From Campylobacteraceae bacterium (GTDB taxonomy: Bacteria > Campylobacterota > Campylobacteria > Campylobacterales > JALSKU01), in NCBI GenBank assembly GCA_015488975.1, contig WFMT01000173.1, forward strand, positions 1 through 13,369: DNA of 13,369 nt, written 5' to 3'. Position 1 is the stretch's first letter. Each line of letters begins with the position of its first letter. The notes under the pieces were generated by a model. That model had not been told where the DNA came from. It was given only the letters and a program-made list of their open reading frames with translations, and did no database searches. Positions 7,150 to 13,355 of this stretch are shown here, in pieces. The translations under genes and the position numbers were made by a program.

Positions 7150-7925
7150 TAAAAGATAAAGGTTTTTTACTAATTTTTGTATTTTTAAGTTCAATCATAG
7201 TATTATTTTTAATGGTACCATTAATTAAACTTTTTGTTAGTGTTGGAATGTATCATATTGTGAATACTTTGCAAGAAAAAGAGGTTTACAAAAGTATATT
7301 TTTAACTCTTAGAGCTGCTTTTTATGCAGTTATATTTGTTTGTTTTACGGGAATTCCTTTGGCATATTTAATAGCAAGATATGATTTTTGGGGTAAGTCA
7401 TTTTTTGAGTCATTGCTGGATATTCCTGTTATGGTTCCTCATACAGCAGCCGGTATCGCTCTTCTTATAGCTTTCAGTAATGGCTATGTCGGAGAATTTT
7501 TTAAATTTCTTCATATTGAATTTATTGATACTGTAACTGGTATTGTAAGTGCCATGATGTTTCTTTCTGCTCCGTTTTTGATAAATGGTGCGAAAGAGGG
7601 ATTTAAAAAAATAGATGTAAAGTATGAAAATGTTGCGAGAACGCTTGGTGCAAGTAGAATGAGTGTTTTTTTTAGTATAGCTTTGCCAAATGCAAAAAAT
7701 GACATAATAAATGGAGCTCTAATGATGTGGAGCAGGGGTTTGGGAGAGTTTGGAGCGGTGGTTATCATAGCTTATCATCCTATGGTTGCTCCGGTTTTAA
7801 TCTATGATAGATTTAATAATTTCGGTTTAAATTATTCAGCCCCGGTTGCAGCTGCTATGATACTTATTTCCATTAGTATATTTCTAGCCGCAAGATTTAT
7901 TAATAATAGATTAAATTATGATTAA
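7146..7925 (+). CDS. wtpB: Tungstate/molybdate ABC transporter permease
   Basis: Inner-membrane permease of 259 residues, forming the channel for the oxyanion. About six spans are visible (~7-33, 51-77, 92-112, 128-148, 187-210, 231-252). The cytoplasmic coupling loop has an EAA-type motif, 'ENVARTLGASRMSVFFSIALP' at ~161-181, including the conserved G168 and terminal LP, which docks onto the ATPase. 'IPVMVPHTAAGIALL' (93-107) and 'WSRGLGEFGAV' (195-205) are hallmarks of ModB/WtpB permeases. Its ATG lies inside the last codons of wtpC (ATGA overlap). It is the last gene of the fdhD unit: 271 bases without a gene follow. I see no good intrinsic terminator directly after it. Confidence 0.92.
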   Translation: MIKDKGFLLIFVFLSSIIVLFLMVPLIKLFVSVGMYHIVNTLQEKEVYKSIFLTLRAAFYAVIFVCFTGIPLAYLIARYDFWGKSFFESLLDIPVMVPHTAAGIALLIAFSNGYVGEFFKFLHIEFIDTVTGIVSAMMFLSAPFLINGAKEGFKKIDVKYENVARTLGASRMSVFFSIALPNAKNDIINGALMMWSRGLGEFGAVVIIAYHPMVAPVLIYDRFNNFGLNYSAPVAAAMILISISIFLAARFINNRLNYD

Positions 7926-8196
7926 CTGATTTTATACATTATATTATATCCTATGCAAATAAGAAAAAGGTATTTTTTAGTTATGCTAAAATAAAACCGT
8001 CTCACACTGTTACTCTTTAAAACTAATATAGTATTGAACATCTGTAGCTTATCCTTTAAAATTAAATTTTTTTGAAATTCAATTTTAAACTATTTTATTG
8101 TATATTGTCAAGCCATGTTACATTATAATAAATATTTATATAATAAATGAGTATAAACTAGATATTGTTATTATAATTTATTATATAAGGAGATTT
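7926..8196. other. Very AT-rich intergenic spacer, no gene
   Basis: Extremely AT-rich gap between wtpB and the zinc-ribbon gene. It holds an AT-only dyad TTTAAAATT (8055-8063) / AATTTTAAA (8081-8089) and two TATAAT boxes (8124-8129, 8172-8177), either of which could be the promoter for the next gene; base composition makes such matches weak. An open frame runs upstream from 8197 to 8098 but its composition looks noncoding. Confidence 0.4.
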
Positions 8197-8445
8197 ATGT
8201 ACAGTTTTTGGGAAATTATGATTTTTGGAATAATTTTGATTGTTTTTGTAGGATTTTTTCTATTTAGACTTCTATCAATGACTGGTCATATGAGTATAAG
8301 GCATAAAGTTATTTATTGTCCAGATTGTAAACTTAAAGCGCCACTTTTAAGAAAAGCAAAAAATTTTAGGGAATTGTTTTTTGGAGGCTGGACATGTAAA
8401 AAGTGTGGTTGTGAATTTGACAGATACGGTAATAAGATTATATAG
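8197..8445 (+). CDS. Small membrane-anchored zinc-ribbon protein, function unknown
   Basis: A protein of 82 residues that I do not recognise. Residues ~5-27 form one hydrophobic membrane span (WEIMIFGIILIVFVGFFLF), then a basic linker and a zinc ribbon made of two knuckles, 'CPDC' (C41/C44) and 'CKKC' (C67/C70), the second followed by C72. I chose ATG 8197 because AAGGAGA stands four bases before it; an in-frame ATG at 8098 has no comparable site and would add an AT-rich, noncoding-looking stretch. The methyltransferase gene starts 10 bases after its stop, so the two probably share a transcript. The topology predicts a cytoplasmic ribbon tethered to the membrane. Binding of zinc is inferred from the cysteine spacing. 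Confidence 0.8.
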   Translation: MYSFWEIMIFGIILIVFVGFFLFRLLSMTGHMSIRHKVIYCPDCKLKAPLLRKAKNFRELFFGGWTCKKCGCEFDRYGNKII

Positions 8446-8455
8446 GATAAATAAG

Positions 8456-9064
8456 ATGGATATGCAAAAAGATTATTTTAAACATAAGGCTGAGAAGTAT
8501 GAACAAGAAGTGGCAAGAACTAATAATGTACAAAATATTGCAAATAAAATAACCAATGAAATAGATTATACAAAAAATATGGAAATATTGGATTTTGGCT
8601 CAGGAACAGGATTGCTTTTATCTGCTGTGGCGCCTTTTGTAAAGAAGATAACAGCTATAGATATATCAGAATCAATGAATAAAGTTTTGCAGAATAAGAG
8701 TCAAGATATAAAATGTGATATAGAAATACTAAAACATGACTTGACAAAAAGTACAATAAATAGAAAATTTGACGGTATTATTTCATCTATGACTATTCAC
8801 CATGTTGAAGATGTTGGGGCATTGTTTGAAATTTTTTATGATATGCTAAATATTGAAGGAAGTATTGCTATAGCCGATTTGGACTTGGAAGATGGCAGTT
8901 TTCATAAAGAAGATACCGGAGTTTTTCATTTTGGTTTTGATAGAAATGAATTTTTAGATATAGCCAAAAAAGCAGGTTTTAAGAATCTAAAAATACAAAC
9001 AGCAAGTATTGTTAAAAAACCTTATGGAGAGTATTCTGTATTTTTATTGACTGGAAAAAAATAA
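8456..9064 (+). CDS. Class I SAM-dependent methyltransferase, substrate unknown
   Basis: A 202-residue enzyme with a Rossmann-fold methyltransferase core. Motif I is 'ILDFGSGTG' (44-52), motif II 'ITAIDIS' ends with the acidic residue that binds the SAM ribose, and 'GIISSMTIHHV' matches the motif IV region of small-molecule methyltransferases of the UbiE/SmtA kind. A C-terminal 'FHFGFDRNEFLDIAKKAGF' is common in such stand-alone enzymes. The start is ATG 8456, with AGGAT eight bases upstream; an open frame continues upstream to 8381 but that part overlaps the zinc-ribbon gene and lacks a site. It lies 10 bases after the zinc-ribbon gene and 13 before the DsrE-like gene. The substrate cannot be deduced; nearness to selenium and oxyanion genes is only suggestive. 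Confidence 0.88.
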   Translation: MDMQKDYFKHKAEKYEQEVARTNNVQNIANKITNEIDYTKNMEILDFGSGTGLLLSAVAPFVKKITAIDISESMNKVLQNKSQDIKCDIEILKHDLTKSTINRKFDGIISSMTIHHVEDVGALFEIFYDMLNIEGSIAIADLDLEDGSFHKEDTGVFHFGFDRNEFLDIAKKAGFKNLKIQTASIVKKPYGEYSVFLLTGKK

Positions 9065-9077
9065 ATAAGGCAAAGAT

Positions 9078-9416
9078 ATGAAGAAAGAATTATTGGTTCT
9101 TTGGACTACAGACGATATAGAATCAGCAAAAAGTATGGTACTACTGTATACTTTAAATGCTAAAAAAAAGGCTTGGATGGATGAAGTGACTTTACTCATC
9201 TGGGGTGCATCTCAACTTTTGACAACAACAGATAAAGATATACAAAACATGATAAAAGAGATTAAAGATGCAGGAGTTAAAGTCGTAGCTTGTAAAAAAT
9301 GTGCCCAAGAACAAGGAACAGAATTAGGCTTATCAAAATGTGGGATAAATGTTTTTTTTACAGGCGAGTTACTCTCAAATTGGCTACTTGAAAAAAAACC
9401 TTTTTTATCAGTTTAA
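9078..9416 (+). CDS. DsrE-family protein
   Basis: Small soluble protein of 112 residues with the DsrE/DsrF-like alpha-beta fold: 'KKELLVLWTTDD' as first strand, 'EVTLLIWGASQLLTT' as second, and 'IKDAGVKVVACKKCAQEQG' carrying the cysteine position used for persulfide chemistry in some relatives. Here that position is a CxxC pair, C72 and C75, and C88 follows in the variable loop. Family members carry or transfer sulfane sulfur, or act in tRNA thiolation or selenium handling; which applies is not clear from sequence. A weak AAGG lies before the ATG. It is the third gene of a co-directional trio with the zinc-ribbon and methyltransferase genes, and a separate promoter-like box follows it. Confidence 0.85.
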   Translation: MKKELLVLWTTDDIESAKSMVLLYTLNAKKKAWMDEVTLLIWGASQLLTTTDKDIQNMIKEIKDAGVKVVACKKCAQEQGTELGLSKCGINVFFTGELLSNWLLEKKPFLSV

Positions 9417-9438
9417 ATTTTTATTTACTATTGAGGAG

Positions 9439-9444
9439 TATAAT
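9439..9444 (+). promoter_or_regulatory. Predicted -10 box of the PAQR/hemolysin III gene
   Basis: TATAAT lies 24 bases before the ATG at 9468, after the DsrE stop. No clear -35 hexamer. A short leader with AAGG at 9458-9461 serves as ribosome binding site. Confidence 0.4.
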
Positions 9445-9467
9445 GCTTTAAAATCATAAGGTATATT

Positions 9468-10109
9468 ATGGAAAATGATGTAAACGATTTTTCAATTTTT
9501 GAAGAAATTTGGCATGCTATCTCACATGGCTTTGGACTGTTGTTGAGCACTTTCGGATTTGGTGCTCTTGTTACGATGTCTGCATATAGTGGAAGTGTCG
9601 CAAAAGTTCTCACGAGTACTGTTTTTGGAATAGGACTTATTGTTATGTACGGTTTTTCTACTCTTTATCATGCCGTTCCTCAGCGTAAACCAAAATTGCT
9701 CTTGCAAACATTAGATCATATTTCAATCTATATTTTAATAGCAAGCACCTATACTCCGGTTGTAATACTTGGCGTTGAAGGAGTATTCGGGTGGATACTT
9801 TTTGGTGTTATTTGGGGATTAGCAGCTTTGGGAATATCTTTAAATATTTTTTTTCCTCATAAGTTTGAAATTTTCTCACTTGTGTTATATGCGACTATGG
9901 GTTGGCTTATTGTAGTTGCGGTAGGACCTTTTGTTGAACATGTCGGATGGTTACCAATGATTTTTTTATTTGTTGGAGGCGTTATATATACGCTTGGTAT
10001 ATTTTTTTATGCTAAAAGATCTATAAAATTAAACCATGCTTTATGGCATTTGTTTGTATTGGGAGGTAGTATTTTTCACTATTTTACTGTTTTTTTATTG
10101 GTTAAGTAA
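9468..10109 (+). CDS. trhA: PAQR family (hemolysin III/TrhA) seven-helix membrane protein
   Basis: A 213-residue integral membrane protein with about seven spans. Family landmarks are an N-terminal 'EIWHAISHGFG' (H16, H20), 'YGFSTLYHAVP' (H68), 'LDHISIYILIASTYTP' (D83, H84) and a C-terminal 'HALWHLFVLGGSIFHYF'; these His/Asp residues form the predicted zinc site of the PAQR superfamily. In E. coli the relative YqfA (TrhA) has been linked to membrane-lipid homeostasis; the name 'hemolysin III' comes from a Bacillus relative and need not imply toxicity. It appears to be a single gene with its own promoter box; 136 bases separate it from selD. Nothing in the sequence ties it to the formate or selenium genes. 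Confidence 0.93.
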   Translation: MENDVNDFSIFEEIWHAISHGFGLLLSTFGFGALVTMSAYSGSVAKVLTSTVFGIGLIVMYGFSTLYHAVPQRKPKLLLQTLDHISIYILIASTYTPVVILGVEGVFGWILFGVIWGLAALGISLNIFFPHKFEIFSLVLYATMGWLIVVAVGPFVEHVGWLPMIFLFVGGVIYTLGIFFYAKRSIKLNHALWHLFVLGGSIFHYFTVFLLVK

Positions 10110-10153
10110 AATATTATATATATAGTTATATAATCATAAATCAATGTGCCAAG

Positions 10154-10205
10154 ATCTAAGGTTTAGATATACAAAAATTGAGCATAACTTACAATTTTTT
10201 ACAAT
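10154..10205 (+). promoter_or_regulatory. Candidate selD promoter region with small dyad
   Basis: A perfect dyad ATCTAA-GGT-TTAGAT at 10154-10168 precedes a promoter-like pair TTGAGC (10178-10183) and TACAAT (10200-10205) with 16-base spacing. TACAAT is also present at 10190-10195. Start of selD is 40 bases further. All matches are imperfect and the region is AT-rich. Confidence 0.3.
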
Positions 10206-10245
10206 CACACAGGCATAAATAACAAAATATTATAAAGGATGAGCT

Positions 10246-11289
10246 TTGCAAGAATTAAATAATGAAGCAAAACTGACAAAGTATGTAAAAGCAGCAGGTT
10301 GAGCCGCCAAATTAGCTCCGGGCGAGCTTACACTTGCAATTGGTGATTTAACCTGCGAAGATGAAAATGTACTTATCGATTTAAACAGCAATGAAGATGC
10401 TGCTGTATATAAAATAGATGATTCAAAAGCAATAGTACAAAGCGTTGATATTATCACTCCTGTAGTTGATGATCCTTTTTATTATGGTCAGATTGCCGCT
10501 GCAAATTCTCTGAGCGATATATTTGCTATGGGTGCAAAAGTTGTAACTGCTATGAATATAGTTGGATTTGATGGATGTCACCACAACTATGATGTTTTAA
10601 AAGAGATACTAAAAGGAGGGGAAGAGAAAGTAAAAGAAGCAGGAGGCTCTGTAGTGGGTGGGCATACGATAGAAACACCTGAAATGCTCTATGGTCTAAG
10701 TGCAACAGGTGTGCTAAATCCAGATAAAATATATAGAAATAATACCCCTAAAATAGGTGATGTTATCATACTAACTAAACCTCTTGGAATGGGTATTTTA
10801 ACTACTGCTATAAAAGCTGATATGCTTGATAATGAAATAGTAAAGAAAGTTATTCGTATTTTATCTCAATTAAATTATAAGGCTTCTTTAGCTATGCAAG
10901 ACTTTGAAGTGAGTGCATGTACTGATGTGACAGGGTTTGGACTTTTGGGACATTGCTTGGAAATGACAAATGATAATGTGACTATTAAGTTTTCCAGAAA
11001 CAGTATCCCTGTTTTGGAAGAATCAAGATTGATGGCTGCTATGGGGATGATACCGGGAGGAACTTATAAAAATAAAAAATTTTTAAGTGATAAAGTTGAT
11101 ATAAAAAATATGATTGATGACGATATTCTCTTTTTTGACGCACAAACATCAGGAGGATTTCTCATAGCAGTTTCTCAAGAAGACGCCCCTCTTCTTTTAA
11201 AAAGATTGAAAGAAGAAGGATATGAATACAGTGCTATTGTAGCAGAAGTATGCGAGAAAGAAGAGAAATCAATAATGGTGCAAAAATGA
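10246..11289 (+). CDS. selD: Selenophosphate synthetase SelD, itself a selenoprotein (UGA at codon 19)
   Basis: SelD makes selenophosphate from selenide and ATP, the donor for Sec-tRNA (and selenouridine). The frame runs from a TTG at 10246, six bases after AAAGGA, to 11289 with one internal stop codon, TGA at 10300-10302. That codon falls in 'AAG-U-AAKLAPGEL', aligning with catalytic C17 of E. coli 'GAGCGCK', with the essential lysine (K22) retained. Reading it as selenocysteine gives 347 residues, the normal family length. Further landmarks are 'IGDLTCED', 'SVDIITPVVDDPFYYGQIAAANSLSDI' (D68, D91), 'GGHTIETPEM', 'CTDVTGFGLLGH' and 'DAQTSGGFLIA'. No in-frame ATG occurs before the UGA; a start at 10528 would remove the ATP-binding N-terminus. 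The HAD gene overlaps its end by four bases. Confidence 0.96.
10300..10328 (+). promoter_or_regulatory. UGA and candidate bacterial SECIS stem-loop in selD
   Basis: After TGA 10300-10302, AGCTC (10314-10318) pairs with GAGCT (10324-10328) around a G-rich five-base loop CGGGC. Sixteen bases separate the UGA from the loop, within the range known for bacterial SECIS elements, and G residues lie in the loop as SelB recognition expects. The stem is short; lower pairs such as GC.AA with TTGC may extend it. It lies in the coding sequence, so codon constraints shape it too. Confidence 0.65.
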
Positions 11290-11753
11290 AATTAGAAATT
11301 CCGAATTTTAAGAATATAGATATAAAAAATATAGTTTTTGATTATAATGGAACTTTGGCAAAAGATGGGTATTTGGATCTAAAAATACAGGAAAAACTTT
11401 TTGAAATTTGCGAGTTATACAATGTTTTTGTTGTAACTGCCGATACTTTTGGTACCGTCAAAAACCAATTAAAAGATTTTGATCTTAAGGTATTTGTCTT
11501 GAGTAGCGAGGATCATTTAAATGAAAAAGCACAATTTGTAAAAAAAATTGGCAGCAACGAGACTGTATCTTTTGGAAATGGTAATAATGATGAAGAAATG
11601 CTAAAAAATACAGCTATATCCATCTCTGTAATAGGAGAAGAAGGATGTTCAAAAAAAGCCCTTTTAGCCTGTGATATAGTATGTAAAGATATTTTAACTG
11701 CTATGGATTTGCTTTTAAATAAAAAGAGATTAATAGCTACATTAAGGCAATAA
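11286..11753 (+). CDS. HAD-superfamily protein (soluble P-type-ATPase-like), coupled to selD
   Basis: A 155-residue HAD-fold protein of the stand-alone 'soluble P-type ATPase' group. Motif I is 'DYNGTLAKDG': nucleophile D19 is present, but the +2 acid/base aspartate of ordinary HAD phosphatases is N21, as in P-type ATPases where that place is Thr. Motif II is T51 in 'VVTADT', motif III a lysine near 81-87, and motif IV 'GNGNNDEEML' with D102. There is no cap domain or membrane segment. ATG 11286 overlaps the selD stop in an ATGA junction, so translation is coupled. The catalytic outfit allows a phospho-aspartate but probably not fast hydrolysis. A role linked to selenophosphate or to SelD activity is a guess from the coupling alone. 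Confidence 0.85.
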   Translation: MKLEIPNFKNIDIKNIVFDYNGTLAKDGYLDLKIQEKLFEICELYNVFVVTADTFGTVKNQLKDFDLKVFVLSSEDHLNEKAQFVKKIGSNETVSFGNGNNDEEMLKNTAISISVIGEEGCSKKALLACDIVCKDILTAMDLLLNKKRLIATLRQ

Positions 11754-11766
11754 AATAATATTGTAG

Positions 11767-11772
11767 TATAAT
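11767..11772 (+). promoter_or_regulatory. Predicted -10 box for the 48-residue membrane protein
   Basis: TATAAT lies just after the HAD gene stop and 39 bases before the small gene's ATG. It is followed by an AT-rich leader ending in AAGGAGG (11797-11803). Confidence 0.5.
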
Positions 11773-11810
11773 TTAAATAATTTTTGTATTTTTTGCAAGG
11801 AGGTATTAGC

Positions 11811-11957
11811 ATGAAATTGGCTATAGCTATCATAGCACTTGGTATCACAACTATAGTATTTAATTATATCGATATTTCCTTGGTTGCTGATATTTTTTTA
11901 AGCACCATTTTGTATTATGCTATATATTATACTTTAAAAAGATGGCTTGATTTATAA
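11811..11957 (+). CDS. Small hydrophobic membrane protein, 48 residues, function unknown
   Basis: A short open frame with an unusually good start: AAGGAGG at 11797-11803, seven bases before ATG 11811, and TATAAT at 11767. The product is hydrophobic almost throughout: residues ~3-20 (LAIAIIALGITTIVFNYI) and ~22-42 (two short spans or one re-entrant pair) separated by D21 and D27, with a short basic/acidic tail 'KRWLDL'. There is no signal cleavage site. I do not recognise a family. The combination of strong ribosome binding site and clean hydrophobic pattern makes a real gene more likely than not. The stop codon TAA is immediately followed by the left end of the 270-bp inverted-repeat element, so the natural C-terminus or 3' region may have been changed by that insertion. 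Confidence 0.65.
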   Translation: MKLAIAIIALGITTIVFNYIDISLVADIFLSTILYYAIYYTLKRWLDL

Positions 11958-12227
11958 ACTGACCTTACGCACCTTATACCATTCTTGATGAGCATTAAAG
12001 CATTCCACTCTGAGGCAAAAAGTTGAAGAGCTTTCCTGTTGGTAACTTGAAACTTTTTAGCGAAGTCAAGGGAGTGCTTTAATGTTCACCCGAAAGGCAA
12101 ACAAATAAGGCATTATCTGACTTCGTTAGATTTTTTCACCTTATCTACGGATAGGCTTTCAAAAATCTGCCTTGCATCTAATACCTTCTTTGTTTGTCAA
12201 GAATGGCATAAGGTGCATAAGGTCAGT
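11958..12227. mobile_element. 270-bp noncoding element with 31-bp terminal inverted repeats (MITE-like)
   Basis: The ends, 11958-11988 and 12197-12227, are inverted copies that match at 29 of 31 positions, beginning ACTGACCTTA and continuing through CCATTCTTGA. Inside are two further long arms. Arm one is 11992-12002 with 12075-12085 (11 pairs, one G-U), enclosing AAAAAGTT/AACTTTTT. Arm two is 12096-12115 with 12179-12198 (about 17 of 20 matching), enclosing AGATTTTT/AAAAATCT. The whole can fold as a stem with two large branches. No open frame of note is present. I see no convincing target duplication: the left flank reads TTATAA, the right CGCCAC. It is probably a nonautonomous transposable element; a structured RNA gene is an alternative. 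Confidence 0.75.
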
Positions 12228-12331
12228 CGCCACCTTAAAACCCTCTTAAAATCTTAATATTTTCATAAAAAATATAACCAATATTATAATCTCAACATTA
12301 TAACCAAATTTTTATTATTTTATTGAAATTT
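12228..12331. other. AT-rich spacer between the 270-bp element and the IS110 relic
   Basis: No gene. It is the noncoding segment downstream of the transposase remnant and contains a direct repeat TATAACCAA at 12273-12281 and 12299-12307. In IS1111-group elements the guide (bridge/seek) RNA is encoded downstream of the transposase, so remnants could lie here, but I can recognise none. Confidence 0.35.
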
Positions 12332-12793
12332 CTATTTCACTCCGCAAGCCCTTCTATATATTTCACTGCTATATTTTTGATTGTTTTTATATAAAGAGTG
12401 AGCTATTATTATCATTTTTCTCATTACAGCTATTTGAGCTTGGATTGTTTGTTTGCCATTGGCTTTTAGTCTATCGTAAAATAGTTTCATCTCTTCGTTA
12501 TATCGAATTGATGTCATAGTTCCCATAAACAATACTCCTCTATATAGTTTAGACCCAGCCTTTGATATCTTTACTCGTCTGTGAATACTGCTGCCAGAAT
12601 CATATCTAGTAGGATCAAGTCCGGCTAGAGATACCAATTGTCTCTTATTGGCATCAGGATATTTTAAAAACGTATACAAAAGCACAATAGCCCCCAATTC
12701 TCCTACTCCTATGATAGATTTTATATTATCATAATCATTTTGCAAATCTTTATCATTTAAGATAATATTTTTAATTTTAGTAAGTAAATGAGG
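12332..12793 (-). pseudogene. IS110-family (IS1111-like) transposase, C-terminal remnant
   Basis: The frame encodes the C-terminal ~150 residues of an IS110-family recombinase. It carries the Transposase_20 domain: 'IKSIIGVGELGAIVLL' (helix-hairpin-helix-like), 'QLVSLAGLDPTRYDSGSSIHRR' with the serine-containing active loop, 'VKISKAGSKLYRGVLFMGTMTSIR' and 'FYDRLKANGKQTIQAQIAVMRKMI'. The 'SGSS' loop and 'GK' spacing resemble the IS1111 group. The frame is open upstream to 12793 and there meets a TGA lying in the palindrome, so the apparent TTG start at 12745 is only an internal codon. The middle of the protein, including the end of the DEDD RuvC-like domain and the coiled coil, is missing. The product would be inactive. 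Confidence 0.9.
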
Positions 12794-12825
12794 TCAGGTG
12801 ATAGTACTATCACTATCACCTGACC
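12792..12825. repeat. Perfect 13-bp inverted repeat at the break in the transposase
   Basis: GGTCAGGTGATAG (12792-12804) and CTATCACCTGACC (12813-12825) are exact complements around an eight-base loop. CTATCAC occurs twice in tandem, so GTGATAG can also pair with the nearer copy. The nine bases ATCACTATC recur at 12809-12817 and 12849-12857. The hairpin lies exactly between the two transposase remnants and carries the stop codons of both frames. No T-run follows on either strand. Confidence 0.9.
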
Positions 12826-13034
12826 CTGTAAATACTATAAATATCCTCATCACTATCCTCAAAAACTAGATCATTCCAAGCTTTTTTATAAAGCTTTTTA
12901 AGTTTAGAAATAAGCTTCTTTATGCCATCAAATGTATTTTTTATCTCATAGTCTAAATGAGATATGGGAATATAGACAGATATAGTTTCTTTTGATACAT
13001 CTAAGCCTATGCTAACTTGTTTTGGTGTATAAAG
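12816..13034 (-). pseudogene. IS110-family transposase, N-terminal remnant
   Basis: The minus-strand frame from 13034 reads L-Y-T-P-K-Q, then 'VSIGLDVSKETISVYIP', the N-terminal strand of the DEDD RuvC-like domain with its first catalytic Asp, and on to 'NDLVFE', which corresponds to the conserved 'FE' (second acidic residue). After ~12855 the resemblance stops and the frame ends at TGA (12816-12818) in the palindrome. AGGAGG (plus-strand CCTCCT at 13037-13042) is a good ribosome binding site, but the codon at the expected start is CTT, not ATG, suggesting that the start was lost too. The frame differs from that of the C-terminal remnant. Roughly 110-130 residues of a full transposase are absent between the two parts. 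Confidence 0.85.
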
Positions 13035-13075
13035 AACCTCCTGAGTGTTTATAGCATTTAAGAGAGTTCGGTAGG

Positions 13076-13093
13076 GCAGGATTGTTATCCTGC
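13076..13093. repeat. Hairpin upstream of the IS110 relic
   Basis: GCAGGAT (13076-13082) and ATCCTGC (13087-13093) form a perfect 7-bp stem around TGTT. The nine bases CTGCTTGAT that end this hairpin (13090-13098) recur at 13351-13359, in the same position relative to the second hairpin. Confidence 0.7.
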
Positions 13094-13330
13094 TTGATTA
13101 TTGCAAAAGCAATATCAGTTCTTTTTGCACATATTTCAGTCTAATGATATACGATCTAATTTTAACTTTTTATTACTATTTATTGTAAAAAGATATAAAA
13201 ACCGATCTGGTCGCCACTCGGGATTATAGTGCAACTATTTGACTGACCCACAAGATAGACACTCTTTAAGTTTGAGGCTTAAAAAGAACCGCTTTAGGGA
13301 TTGAACAATATGTTACCCTATCTAATCTCT

Positions 13331-13355
13331 AGCAGAATTATACTGTTTTTCTGCT
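13331..13355. repeat. Second hairpin near the window end
   Basis: AGCAGAA (13331-13337) and TTCTGCT (13349-13355) form a 7-bp stem with an 11-base loop. It ends in CTGCTTGAT like the hairpin at 13076. It may mark an element end or part of a structured RNA; unknown. Confidence 0.55.

Noticed and set aside
8098..8196. Upstream extension of the zinc-ribbon gene to ATG 8098
   Set aside because: The added residues are encoded by an AT-rich stretch with no ribosome binding site, while ATG 8197 has AAGGAGA at the right distance.
8381..8455. Upstream extension of the methyltransferase to 8381
   Set aside because: It would overlap the zinc-ribbon coding region in another frame and lacks a ribosome binding site; homology-like sequence begins at M 8456.
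10528..11289. SelD as a short protein starting at ATG 10528
   Set aside because: It would lack the catalytic position, the essential Lys and the first nucleotide-binding segment, all of which are intact upstream if UGA is read as selenocysteine; no ribosome binding site precedes 10528.
11958..12331. CRISPR array or tRNA in the repeat-rich region
   Set aside because: The repeats are inverted and nested, not regularly spaced direct copies, and no tRNA cloverleaf with anticodon and T-loop could be traced.
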